DNA of 6,173 bases, from contig MSXT01000063.1 in NCBI GenBank assembly GCA_002083595.1, forward strand, positions 1 through 6,173, written 5' to 3'. Of this stretch, positions 1 to 6,173 are shown in pieces. Origin of the DNA: Proteobacteria bacterium ST_bin16. Lineage in GTDB: Bacteria; Pseudomonadota; Gammaproteobacteria; Burkholderiales; Nitrosomonadaceae. The position numbers and the translations under genes are program-made. Under the pieces are notes generated by a model. It was not told the DNA's origin and did not search any database. It saw only the letters and a list, made by a program, of their open reading frames with translations. Every line of letters starts with the position of its first letter. The first letter of the stretch is position 1.

Positions 1-750
1 CCACAACAGAATGCCCCAAAGACTGGCAAATAATACCGTGCTATAACCCAGTGAAGTCACAACCAGCGTCGCACCTTGATGATAGGCACGTGTCATCGCC
101 AATTGCGCCAGCGTGGCTGTCACACCGGTACCGAGCAGCAGCAATAAACCATCCCAGTTAACCGGACTGAATACTGTAAACAGCAACCATACGCCAGTGC
201 CTAATGTGCTGATTAATGTGAAATAAAATACCACCTGCCATTCGGATTCACCCAATTCGCCCAGTTGTTTGACATTGATATAAGCAATTGCAGCGAAAAA
301 CCCGGAGGCCATCCCCAGCAAACCGGCCACCCAGTGATCTTCGGGCAACGAAGGTCGCAGTAACAGAACTACACCGGTAAAACCGAGCAGAACTGTGCAG
401 ATTAACGGCCAGTGAATATGTTCTTTCAAAATTAAGGTGGAAAACACTGCCAAGAAAAGCGGCCAGGTATAATTCAGTGAAATGGCGGTCGCCAAGGGTA
501 ATTGCGTTATACAGTAAAAAAACATCAATAAACTGATCAAGCCGGAAATTCCGCGCCAGCAGTGAACCCGCCAATGCGGCGTTGTTACCGGCAGACGGTA
601 ATAGCGAATGACCAGGTAAGTCATCCAGACACCGAACAACGAACGGTAAAACACCAATTCCGTACTGGAAAAATACGCCGCACCGAGTTTGACCAGTACG
701 CCCATGCAGGCAAACATAAAGCCTGCTACCAGCATCCACAATGAACGCAC
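1..750 (-). CDS. EamA/DMT-family membrane transporter, C-terminally truncated by the window edge
   Basis: Reading leftward from a GTG at 750 there are 250 uninterrupted codons to the window edge. They encode a very hydrophobic protein with about nine visible membrane helices (roughly residues 4-22, 31-48, 67-86, 90-108, 114-132, 140-159, 172-194, 201-219, 228-249). It shows the internal duplication of the ten-helix drug/metabolite transporter superfamily. The first half has a helix with N93-Y-T-W-P97 followed by a helix ending in LKE near 108-110, and then a GxxGVVLLLRP segment. The second half repeats this pattern with AYHQGA near 222-227 and LGYSTVLFASLWG near 234-246. Family members are about 290-300 residues, so about 40-50 residues lie outside. 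An in-frame TAG at 763-765 limits the start; GTG 750 has AGGA ten bases upstream, whereas ATG 735 is 25 bases away. It probably sits in the inner membrane and exports or imports a small metabolite. The substrate cannot be read from the sequence. It lies 42 bp downstream of the oxygenase gene on the same strand, so co-transcription is likely. Confidence 0.88.
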   Translation of the reverse strand, partial: MRSLWMLVAGFMFACMGVLVKLGAAYFSSTELVFYRSLFGVWMTYLVIRYYRLPVTTPHWRVHCWRGISGLISLLMFFYCITQLPLATAISLNYTWPLFLAVFSTLILKEHIHWPLICTVLLGFTGVVLLLRPSLPEDHWVAGLLGMASGFFAAIAYINVKQLGELGESEWQVVFYFTLISTLGTGVWLLFTVFSPVNWDGLLLLLGTGVTATLAQLAMTRAYHQGATLVVTSLGYSTVLFASLWGILLW

Positions 751-760
751 TTGTCGGTGT

Positions 761-764
761 TCCT
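761..764 (-). promoter_or_regulatory. Ribosome binding site of the EamA transporter (supports the GTG start)
   Basis: On the minus strand the sequence reads TTAGGAACACC before the coding region. AGGA ends ten bases before GTG 750. The spacing is slightly long but acceptable, and it favours GTG 750 over the in-frame ATG at 735. Confidence 0.5.
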
Positions 765-792
765 AAAAAATACAGCAGTTGCGGTTATTGAA

Positions 793-1905
793 TCAACGGA
801 TATGCGGTCCGATTTCTCGTTGCAGGAATTGATGGAAGTGCTTCATTCCTTCTTCCATAGGAATTTGATAAGGCCCGGTTTCATTTAAACCCTGTTCAAA
901 TAAAGCACGCCGTCCGGCGGTCATCCGTTTGCAGATTTCATCATCTTCGAGTGCGGTTTCTTTGTATGCCGCTTGTTCGGCTTCCACGAAATCACGTTCA
1001 AATAGCGCAATCTCTTCCGGATAGTAAAACTCAACCACGTTCATACAGCTTTCCACTCCGGTCGGCAGAATCGTACTGATGACCAGCGTATGCGGATACC
1101 ACTCGAGCATGACATTGGGGTAATACAACAACCAGATCGATCCATGCGGCGGCATCTCCCCTTCCGATTGTTGCAATAATACTTGTTCGTGCCATTTGGC
1201 ATACACCGGAGTGCCTGGTTTTTGCAAACGTGCGCTATCGATTGCCACAGTCTGCACGCTATACCAATCGCCAAATTCCCAATCGAGTTTTCCGGTATCG
1301 ACAAAACGGCTTAATCCTGGGTGAAACGGATCAACGTGATAATCTTCCAAATACACTTCGATAAATGTTTTCCAGTTACAGTGATAGTGATCAATCTGCA
1401 CGCGATCAAAGACATAGCCGGAAAAATCAAAATCCTGCAACACGCTCAGATTACCCATTTCGCGCGCAACATGACGTTCACCATTAAACAATAAACCATT
1501 CCAGCTTTGCAATGCGGTTTTACTCAGATTCAGGCAAGGATTCTGCTCAAAATGCGGCGCGCCCAGCAATTTGCCATTCAACGTATAGGTCCAGCGATGT
1601 ATCGGACACACGATGCTTTTGGTATTACTTCTGCCCGTCAATAAAAGCGCTTGACGGTGGCGGCAAACATTCGATAACAATTCAATGCCTTGTTCGTTAC
1701 GCACTAGCACTTTGGCATTATTCATCCATTCCGGCACATAATAATCGCCCACATTGGGGACCATTATTTCATGACCTACGTAACCCGGTCCGCGATCAAA
1801 CAAAATACGTTTTTCAAGTTCAAGAATTTTAGGATCCAAGTACCAGTTGACGGGAAGCTGCACTGACATGTCCGCCAGTTGCGAAATATCAGCCATGTTA
1901 GACAT
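793..1905 (-). CDS. Rieske [2Fe-2S] ring-hydroxylating oxygenase, catalytic alpha subunit
   Basis: This 370-residue protein has both modules of a Rieske non-heme iron oxygenase alpha subunit. The N-terminal Rieske domain binds [2Fe-2S] through C81-R-H83 and C100-P-I-H103 (CxH, 16 residues, CxxH), followed by the usual WTY-x-LNGKLLGAP stretch. The catalytic SRPBCC-like domain starts near residue 165. It has NWKTF at 177-181 and then E187-D-Y-H190-V-D-P-F-H195, where H190 and H195 should hold the mononuclear iron. A carboxylate in EDDE near 320-323 is the likely third ligand. The residue aligned with the bridging Asp of naphthalene dioxygenase is Glu187, as in the carnitine oxygenase (CntA) type. 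The length is typical. The start at 1905 has AAGG seven bases upstream; a second ATG (codon 4) fits less well. Electrons would have to come from a reductase, and none is encoded here. Activity is expected in the cytoplasm. The substrate is unknown; aromatic acids or quaternary amines are possibilities from family knowledge only. It is probably co-transcribed with the EamA transporter. Confidence 0.9.
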   Translation of the reverse strand: MSNMADISQLADMSVQLPVNWYLDPKILELEKRILFDRGPGYVGHEIMVPNVGDYYVPEWMNNAKVLVRNEQGIELLSNVCRHRQALLLTGRSNTKSIVCPIHRWTYTLNGKLLGAPHFEQNPCLNLSKTALQSWNGLLFNGERHVAREMGNLSVLQDFDFSGYVFDRVQIDHYHCNWKTFIEVYLEDYHVDPFHPGLSRFVDTGKLDWEFGDWYSVQTVAIDSARLQKPGTPVYAKWHEQVLLQQSEGEMPPHGSIWLLYYPNVMLEWYPHTLVISTILPTGVESCMNVVEFYYPEEIALFERDFVEAEQAAYKETALEDDEICKRMTAGRRALFEQGLNETGPYQIPMEEGMKHFHQFLQREIGPHIR

Positions 1906-1912
1906 ATAAATA

Positions 1913-1916
1913 CCTT
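1913..1916 (-). promoter_or_regulatory. Ribosome binding site of the Rieske oxygenase gene
   Basis: On the minus strand the sequence GTATAAGGTATTTAT immediately precedes the ATG at 1905. AAGG is seven bases from the start codon, which supports that ATG over the in-frame ATG three codons further in. Confidence 0.6.
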
Positions 1917-2013
1917 ATACCCCCCAGATAAAAAACAGCGGCGAAAATACACGAAAAGACAAAAATTTAAAACCTATTTAAGCAAGTCAGGAACGAAAAA
2001 CCGAATGCATGGC

Positions 2014-2019
2014 TATAAT
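2014..2019 (+). promoter_or_regulatory. Possible -10 element for the lipoprotein gene
   Basis: TATAAT matches the sigma-70 -10 consensus exactly and lies about 107 bases upstream of the lipoprotein ATG. No TTGACA-like hexamer is found 16-18 bases upstream (the region reads GGAACGAAA), so it would be a promoter with a poor -35 or one that depends on an activator. The implied 5' leader is about 100 bases. Confidence 0.35.
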
Positions 2020-2112
2020 AGCAATCTTGATAGTAAAATATCAGCATCCATCGATACGTTACTCGGACAAAAAAGTAAATTGTACAAGATTGAATTATTT
2101 AATTAATCAAAA

Positions 2113-2118
2113 AGAGAG
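2113..2118 (+). promoter_or_regulatory. Ribosome binding site that sets the lipoprotein start
   Basis: AGAGAG ends seven bases before the ATG at 2126. It is a partial match to the Shine-Dalgarno consensus. Together with the signal peptide that begins at this ATG, it argues against the longer in-frame ORF starting at 2009. Confidence 0.55.
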
Positions 2119-2125
2119 CATCTTA

Positions 2126-3547
2126 ATGAAATCTAAACAGCAATTAAGAAAAAAATCATGGATACCCGTATTATCCACAGTATTTGTTGTTGGTCTAGCT
2201 GCCTGCGACAGCGGCGGTGAAAAAGCACTCGATACCTCATCCTCTTCGTCATCATCGTCAGCAACGGCTGTCAAAAGAACCGTGCTGACAGGCCCGGCAA
2301 CCGGTATTTTAGTGGATTCCCCCGTGTCCGGCGTTGCATTTGCGGCAACTTCCGGAAAATCCGGCACCACCGACGAGAAAGGCAGTTTTAATTTCAATCA
2401 TGGTGACAAAATCGAATTCAAGCTGGGCGGTTTGACATTGGGTAATATTCCCGGTTCACAGATTGTGACTCCGATTGAATTAGCCGGTGACAACAATAAT
2501 AAACTACAAAATCTGCTGGTTTTACTGCAATCATTGGATTCCGACAGCGATCTTTCCAATGGTATTGCCATTTCCCGTGAAACGGCTGCTGCCGTTAAAG
2601 GGTCGATTAATCTGGATAGCAGTCCGGAAACATTTGCCGATTCCGCCGGGCTAAAAGAAATTATGGAAGCCGGTGGTATTTCCGGCGAAGCCGTAACGCC
2701 CGAAGCAGCACGCACACACTTTCTTTCTCAAGGTGTCGCACTGCTCAGCGCGCAAATCTGGGTCAGTTATACCAACCAAACCGCCAGCGTGCTGCGTGTA
2801 GCCGCTGATAGCAGCGGAGAGTACTTGCAAGGCGATGCAAGACCGGATGATTCCTGTGATGAAAACCGGGTGTGTGGCGGGAAAACCGTTTTCCAAGCTG
2901 GTGTTGAATATGGCGTAGCCAAAGCAACTGATTTTGACAGTCGCGGCTTCAAGCTGGTGAGCACGCCCAGCGTGGACACCAATCTGAAGGCTGGCTTCTC
3001 TAATCCAGGTCCGACGCGGCGAGTACGTACCGACGGCTCCGAATTGATTAATTCCGATATTGTCACAGTGCAAAGAGCGCGTGAACAAGGCAGTGTATTC
3101 GGTGAGCTTTTCCATATCGCTAAACCAATACAGCTGAGCGATGAAAATGAAGTGGCGGAAAAAGAAGTCAAAGAATCCCGCTACTCAAAAATAGACAACG
3201 ATGCCAACGGCATCATCGGTGCTTGGGCGTACGACAGTGAAGCGATCAACACACAAACTGTGGTTTTCTTCCCCAACGGCAAATATATGATGATTGATCC
3301 GACAGGCGCAACACAGCGTGAAGATCAAGCAAAATGCGCAAAACCCGGTATTGAATTTTCTTCTTATACCTATAACAAGGGCGGGAATAATTTCAGTTTA
3401 TCGAGCTTCACCTATAACACCAATGGTTGCGCCGGTTTCTCCGATGTGGAAGGGAGTATCGGCTTTACCCTCAGTTCGGACGGCAATACCGCCAAGTTGG
3501 ATAAACCCGGTGAACCATCGGCCACACTGTACCGTGTTTCCAAATAA
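2126..3547 (+). CDS. Modular lipoprotein of unknown function
   Basis: This 473-residue protein begins with a lipoprotein signal peptide: basic residues (RKK at 8-10), a hydrophobic core (12-25) and a lipobox LAAC with the lipidated Cys at 27. A longer frame opens at 2009, but its extra 39 residues would bury the signal peptide, and a ribosome binding site lies just before 2126. After the Cys come a linker with eight Ser in a row (38-45) and a module near 58-120 (GILVDSPVSGVAF, SGTTDEKGSFNF, ITPIEL-like VTPIEL) that resembles Ig-like domains of many proteobacterial surface proteins. Next is LLQSLDSDSDLSNGI (133-147), whose Asp/Asn spacing resembles a calcium loop. The middle (about 210-350) I do not recognise. 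A second loop-like motif (D357-N-D-A-N-G362) leads into a beta-rich C-terminal module (364-471) with VVFFPNGKYMM and NTNGCAG. C244/C250 and C404/C435 could form disulfides. The likely location is the envelope. Asp28 follows the Cys, which in E. coli favours inner-membrane retention. Function is unknown; an adhesin-like or scaffold role is only a guess. Confidence 0.85.
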   Translation: MKSKQQLRKKSWIPVLSTVFVVGLAACDSGGEKALDTSSSSSSSSATAVKRTVLTGPATGILVDSPVSGVAFAATSGKSGTTDEKGSFNFNHGDKIEFKLGGLTLGNIPGSQIVTPIELAGDNNNKLQNLLVLLQSLDSDSDLSNGIAISRETAAAVKGSINLDSSPETFADSAGLKEIMEAGGISGEAVTPEAARTHFLSQGVALLSAQIWVSYTNQTASVLRVAADSSGEYLQGDARPDDSCDENRVCGGKTVFQAGVEYGVAKATDFDSRGFKLVSTPSVDTNLKAGFSNPGPTRRVRTDGSELINSDIVTVQRAREQGSVFGELFHIAKPIQLSDENEVAEKEVKESRYSKIDNDANGIIGAWAYDSEAINTQTVVFFPNGKYMMIDPTGATQREDQAKCAKPGIEFSSYTYNKGGNNFSLSSFTYNTNGCAGFSDVEGSIGFTLSSDGNTAKLDKPGEPSATLYRVSK

Positions 3548-3564
3548 CCAGTGGTTTGAATCTT

Positions 3565-3614
3565 AAAGCACAACACTCACCGGAACTGTTTCATAGCCGG
3601 TGAGTAGTGCTTTT
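3565..3614 (+). terminator. Rho-independent terminator after the lipoprotein gene
   Basis: A long hairpin starts 18 bases after the stop codon. AAAGCAC (3565-3571) pairs with GTGCTTT (3607-3613), and ACTCACCGG (3575-3583) pairs with CCGGTGAGT (3597-3605). The stem has a small internal bulge (AAC against A) and a 13-base loop, and is followed by a short T run (3611-3614). It should separate lipoprotein transcription from priA. Confidence 0.8.
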
Positions 3615-3621
3615 CCTTCGT

Positions 3622-3627
3622 TATAAA
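3622..3627 (+). promoter_or_regulatory. Possible -10 element for priA
   Basis: TATAAA lies directly after the upstream terminator and 11 bases before the priA ATG. Transcription from it would begin within a few bases of the start codon, giving an almost leaderless message. That would fit the lack of a Shine-Dalgarno there. No good -35 hexamer is visible, so this is tentative. Confidence 0.2.
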
Positions 3628-3638
3628 TCCGGCTGCTC

Positions 3639-5837
3639 ATGCCCATCATCCGTGTCGCACTAAATGTTCCAGTCGACACACTATTTGATTACCAGATAGA
3701 GTACGCCAGCCAACATGATATCGGGCTACGCGCCTGTGTACCTTTCGGCAAAAAACAAGTCACCGGTATTATCCTCGCGGTCAGCAATGAAACGCAGATT
3801 CCCATTGAGAAACTGAAGTCCGCGCACGGCATTTTTAAGGAAATAAAACCTTTACCCGCCGCATTGCTGGATTTATTTCATTTTTGCAGCCAGTATTATC
3901 ATCACCCGCTGGGTATGGTGATCATGAATGGCCTGCCCGTTAAGCTGCGTAATAACAAACCGGTTAGCTTAAAAAGAAAACCGCATCAGTATCAATACAG
4001 CCTGACTGCATCTGGTAAAAGCGTTGAGTTAACACAAATTCCGGCACGTAACCGGGTAGCGCGCCGCCTGCTCAGTGAATTTCAACAAGCTGTGACGCTA
4101 ACTAACCCGCAAATTAAGCACATTTCACCCCGTGCGGAAAAATTGTTGCAAGAATGGATTCAGCTCGGCTGGATCACGGCAGAATTCTGCGCAACCGCAA
4201 CCGCAACCGCAACTGTGGCGCGAGTTGCAAAAATTCCCGTATTGACCGCGGAACAGGAAGTTGCGGTCAGTGCCATCACTGCCGATGTCAAGCAGTTCAA
4301 TACTTGGCTGTTGCATGGTGTGACCGGGAGCGGCAAAACCGAGGCGTATCTCAGAATTATCGAATCCGTCCTGGCAAAAGGACGGCAAGCGCTGGTGCTG
4401 ATTCCCGAAATCAGTCTGACACCTCAATTGGAAGGTGTTTTTCGCGCCCGTTTTTCTACCGTTCCGCTGGTTAGTCTGCATAGCGGTCTCAACGATACCG
4501 AGAGGCTAACCGGTTGGCTGCAAGCCCAGAGCGGCGAAGCCAAAATTATCCTGGGCACGCGCTTGGCCGTGTTCACGCCATTATCCGATCTTGGTGTGAT
4601 TATCGTCGATGAAGAACAGGATAGTTCGTTCAAACAGCAAGATGGATTGCGCTATTCCGCGCGCGATCTGGCGATTTTCCGTGCCAGGCAAAGCGCTATC
4701 CCGGTGATATTGGGTTCGGCCACGCCGTCATTGGAAAGTTATTACAATGCGCTCATGGGTCGTTACCGTCATATACGCTTGCTTTCCCGCGCGGTGCAAA
4801 ATGCCACCTTACCCTTGATTCAATGCATTGATACGCGCATCCACAAAACCCAGGAAGGTTTATCCGATCCACTGATCCAGGCACTCGATCAGTGCTTACA
4901 GGAAAAGCACCAAAGCCTCATTTTTATCAACCGGCGCGGCTATGCTCCCGTACTGTTATGCAAGTCGTGCGGCTGGACAGCCCCTTGCCAGCGTTGTTCT
5001 AGCCGCTTGGTTGTGCATCTGCGCGACAAAAAACTCCGCTGTCACCACTGCGGTCATCAAGAACTGTTTCCACGCGCTTGCCCGCAGTGCGGCAATCAGG
5101 ATATCGCTCCTTTCGGGCAAGGCACGCAACGCGTGGAAGAAACCTTGACCGCCCGTTTTCCGGCGGCGCGGATTCTGCGCATTGATCGTGACAGCACGCA
5201 CCGCAAACATGCGTGGCAAGAGATTCTGCATGCCGTTCACACACACCAGGTGGATATTCTGATCGGTACACAATTGCTGGCCAAAGGCCATGATTTTCCC
5301 AATCTATCCATAGTGGGGATTCTGAATGCCGATGGTGCGCTCTATAGCACCGATTTTCGCGCTAGCGAACGATTATTTGCGCAACTGATGCAAGTCGCCG
5401 GGCGTGCCGGACGCGCCAACGTGGCCGGACACGTCTTGATTCAAACTGAGTTTCCGGATCATCCGTTGTATCAAGCGCTACAACGACACGATTACGATGC
5501 GCTGGCACAAACGCTGCTGGTAGAAAGAAAAATGGCCGGATTCCCGCCTTATGTTTATCAAGCCCTATTGCGAGCGGAAGCGCATCATATAAAAACCGTG
5601 CTGGATTTTCTTGCGCAAGCGACACAACTCGCCCGCCCGCCGCAAACAGTTGAATTATTCGACCCGGTACCGGCGCACATGTCACGGCTGAAAGGCTTGG
5701 AACGTGCGCACTTACTGGTACAATCTTCCTCACGTAAACATTTACACGCTTTTCTGACCGGCTGGTATGCAAAAATCACCACGTTGCCCAGCCAAAAAGT
5801 GCGCTGGGTACTGGATGTCGATCCGTTGGAATTTTGA
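3639..5837 (+). CDS. priA: Primosomal protein N' (PriA), replication-restart 3'-5' DNA helicase
   Basis: PriA recognises stalled forks and D-loops, unwinds the lagging arm and starts primosome assembly to reload DnaB. The 732 residues equal the length of E. coli PriA. In order: an N-terminal 3'-end-binding domain (IRVALNVPVDTLFDY at 4-18, VPFGKKQVTGI at 34-44); a winged-helix region (about 110-180); Walker A GVTGSGKT (227-234); Walker B DEEQ (324-327), where E. coli has DEEH; GSATPS (359-364); a zinc-binding insert with eight Cys (441, 444, 450, 453, 468, 471, 481, 484); GTQLLAKGHDFP (543-554); QVAGRAGR (585-592); and a C-terminal domain ending LDVDPLEF. All key helicase residues are present. 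An in-frame TAA at 3624-3626 limits the start, and ATG 3639 gives the conserved N-terminus, although no clear Shine-Dalgarno precedes it. A Thr-Ala repeat at 185-192, encoded by a hexanucleotide repeat, lies between the winged-helix and helicase domains. The gene follows a terminator and precedes the YdcH-like gene by 74 bp. Confidence 0.97.
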   Translation: MPIIRVALNVPVDTLFDYQIEYASQHDIGLRACVPFGKKQVTGIILAVSNETQIPIEKLKSAHGIFKEIKPLPAALLDLFHFCSQYYHHPLGMVIMNGLPVKLRNNKPVSLKRKPHQYQYSLTASGKSVELTQIPARNRVARRLLSEFQQAVTLTNPQIKHISPRAEKLLQEWIQLGWITAEFCATATATATVARVAKIPVLTAEQEVAVSAITADVKQFNTWLLHGVTGSGKTEAYLRIIESVLAKGRQALVLIPEISLTPQLEGVFRARFSTVPLVSLHSGLNDTERLTGWLQAQSGEAKIILGTRLAVFTPLSDLGVIIVDEEQDSSFKQQDGLRYSARDLAIFRARQSAIPVILGSATPSLESYYNALMGRYRHIRLLSRAVQNATLPLIQCIDTRIHKTQEGLSDPLIQALDQCLQEKHQSLIFINRRGYAPVLLCKSCGWTAPCQRCSSRLVVHLRDKKLRCHHCGHQELFPRACPQCGNQDIAPFGQGTQRVEETLTARFPAARILRIDRDSTHRKHAWQEILHAVHTHQVDILIGTQLLAKGHDFPNLSIVGILNADGALYSTDFRASERLFAQLMQVAGRAGRANVAGHVLIQTEFPDHPLYQALQRHDYDALAQTLLVERKMAGFPPYVYQALLRAEAHHIKTVLDFLAQATQLARPPQTVELFDPVPAHMSRLKGLERAHLLVQSSSRKHLHAFLTGWYAKITTLPSQKVRWVLDVDPLEF
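4191..4214 (+). repeat. In-frame hexanucleotide microsatellite in priA
   Basis: Four tandem copies of GCAACC (the last is GCAACT) encode Ala-Thr four times at residues 185-192 of PriA. They fall in the linker just before the helicase core. Gain or loss of a unit would add or remove two residues without shifting frame. Confidence 0.85.
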
Positions 5838-5897
5838 TCTGTATCAGCGCCTATTATTCGCAGTCAGTCAAAATACAAATATTGAAACCAAGCAATA

Positions 5898-5904
5898 AGA
5901 GGAG
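5898..5904 (+). promoter_or_regulatory. Strong ribosome binding site that sets the ydcH-like start
   Basis: AGAGGAG ends seven bases before the ATG at 5912. This near-consensus site fixes the start and rules out the in-frame ATG at 5834, which overlaps the end of priA and adds 26 residues with no family resemblance. Confidence 0.85.
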
Positions 5905-5911
5905 TATCCCA

Positions 5912-6148
5912 ATGATCGACAAACACGACTTACATCATGAATTTCCGGAATATTATGATCGTATTCATGAATTAAAAACCAGTGACAGTCATTTTGCGCG
6001 CCTGTTTGAGGAATATCACGATCTCAATCGTGAAATCCTGAGAATCGAAGAAGGCGTTGAAAACACCACCGACGAATACTTGGAAGAATTAAAAAAGAAA
6101 CGATTGTTATATAAAGATAAGCTTTACGGAATGATTGCCAATCCATGA
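5912..6148 (+). CDS. YdcH-like DUF465 small coiled-coil protein
   Basis: This 78-residue charged protein matches the DUF465/YdcH family in length and pattern. The N-terminal part has HHEFPEYYDRIHELK (8-22), then SHFARLFEEYHDLNREI (26-42), then an acidic bridge (EEGVENTTDEYLEELKKKR, 46-64) and LLYKDKLYGMI (65-75). The heptad-like spacing of hydrophobic residues predicts two antiparallel helices or a coiled coil, similar in style to SlyX. There is no signal peptide or membrane segment, so it is expected in the cytoplasm. The molecular role of the family is not established. The start is fixed by a strong ribosome binding site. The gene is 74 bp downstream of priA on the same strand and could be read from priA transcription or from its own promoter in the gap, where I saw no convincing element. 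Confidence 0.9.
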   Translation: MIDKHDLHHEFPEYYDRIHELKTSDSHFARLFEEYHDLNREILRIEEGVENTTDEYLEELKKKRLLYKDKLYGMIANP

Positions 6149-6150
6149 TA

Positions 6151-6173
6151 GCCATCCGGTAAAATATCGGATG
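6151..6173 (+). terminator. Hairpin at the window edge, probable terminator of the ydcH-like gene
   Basis: CATCCG (6153-6158) and CGGATG (6168-6173) are inverted repeats around a nine-base A/T-rich loop, four bases after the stop codon. The left arm continues outward as GC (6151-6152), so the stem may extend beyond the window. Whether a T run follows cannot be seen. Confidence 0.45.

Larger units (their letters stand above)
1906..2125. other. Divergent intergenic region between oxygenase and lipoprotein genes
   Basis: This 220 bp A/T-rich stretch separates two genes that are read away from each other, so it should hold the promoters for both. On the plus strand there is a perfect TATAAT (2014-2019). 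On the minus strand I could not pick a convincing -35/-10 pair. Short palindromes are present (ATGCAT 2005-2010, TTGTACAA 2080-2087, TTAATTAA 2099-2106), but sites this short are expected by chance in A/T-rich DNA. Open frames crossing the region have no family resemblance and no good ribosome binding site. Confidence 0.6.

Noticed and set aside
248..739. 163-residue minus-strand open frame
   Set aside because: It is a shadow of the EamA transporter in another frame; the true frame gives a clear ten-helix family pattern.
1879..2106. 75-residue plus-strand open frame across the divergent intergenic region
   Set aside because: It overlaps the start of the oxygenase gene, is Lys/Asn-rich as expected from A/T-rich DNA, and has no ribosome binding site or family resemblance.
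2080..2108. TTGTAC with an A/T-rich -10-like sequence as a lipoprotein promoter
   Set aside because: At correct spacing the -10 would be a poor TTAATC, and the transcript would start at or inside the ribosome binding site.
2009..2125. N-terminal extension of the lipoprotein frame by 39 residues
   Set aside because: It would bury the signal peptide, while the ATG at 2126 has a ribosome binding site and opens a complete lipoprotein signal.
2237..2260. Eight Ser codons as a possible phase-variable repeat
   Set aside because: The codons are mixed (TCA, TCC, TCT, TCG), so it is not a pure repeat prone to slippage; a flexible linker explains it.
5826..5857. TTGGAA or TTGATC with TATTAT as a promoter for the ydcH-like gene
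   Set aside because: The spacers are 20 and 12 bases, outside the usual range.
5834..5911. 26-residue N-terminal extension of the YdcH-like protein overlapping the priA stop
   Set aside because: A near-consensus ribosome binding site directly before 5912 and the family length of about 70-80 residues support the shorter form.

Overview
The window reads as chromosomal DNA from a Gram-negative proteobacterium, most likely a betaproteobacterium (Nitrosomonadales such as Nitrosomonas is a guess). The basis is protein style only: a full-length PriA of 732 residues, a DUF465/YdcH protein, a lipobox lipoprotein, and base composition that looks a little under half G+C by eye. No RNA gene, insertion sequence, integrase, CRISPR array or phage gene was seen. 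Genes are densely packed, and the longest stretch without a gene is about 220 bp (1906-2125).

Layout. On the minus strand, reading leftward from 1905, there is a Rieske-type ring-hydroxylating oxygenase alpha subunit (793-1905). After a 42 bp gap comes a ten-helix EamA/DMT-family transporter (750 down to the window edge, C-terminus missing). The two look like one transcription unit. Divergently, on the plus strand, a 473-residue lipoprotein of unknown function (2126-3547) ends in a strong hairpin terminator (3565-3614). Then come priA (3639-5837), encoding the replication-restart helicase, and a 78-residue YdcH-like coiled-coil protein (5912-6148). A hairpin at the right edge is probably the terminator of the last gene.

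How the genes fit together. The oxygenase and transporter may share a substrate, one oxidising it and the other moving the substrate or product; this is inferred only from their linkage. PriA and the YdcH-like protein are probably housekeeping. The lipoprotein is the least understood gene: it has a lipid anchor, a poly-Ser linker, an Ig-like N-terminal module, two Ca-loop-like Asp/Asn motifs and a beta-rich C-terminal module that resembles repeats of other secreted proteins.

I did not find convincing evidence of a new multi-gene system. The items most worth checking are the lipoprotein architecture, the oxygenase/transporter pair and the in-frame hexanucleotide repeat inside priA.
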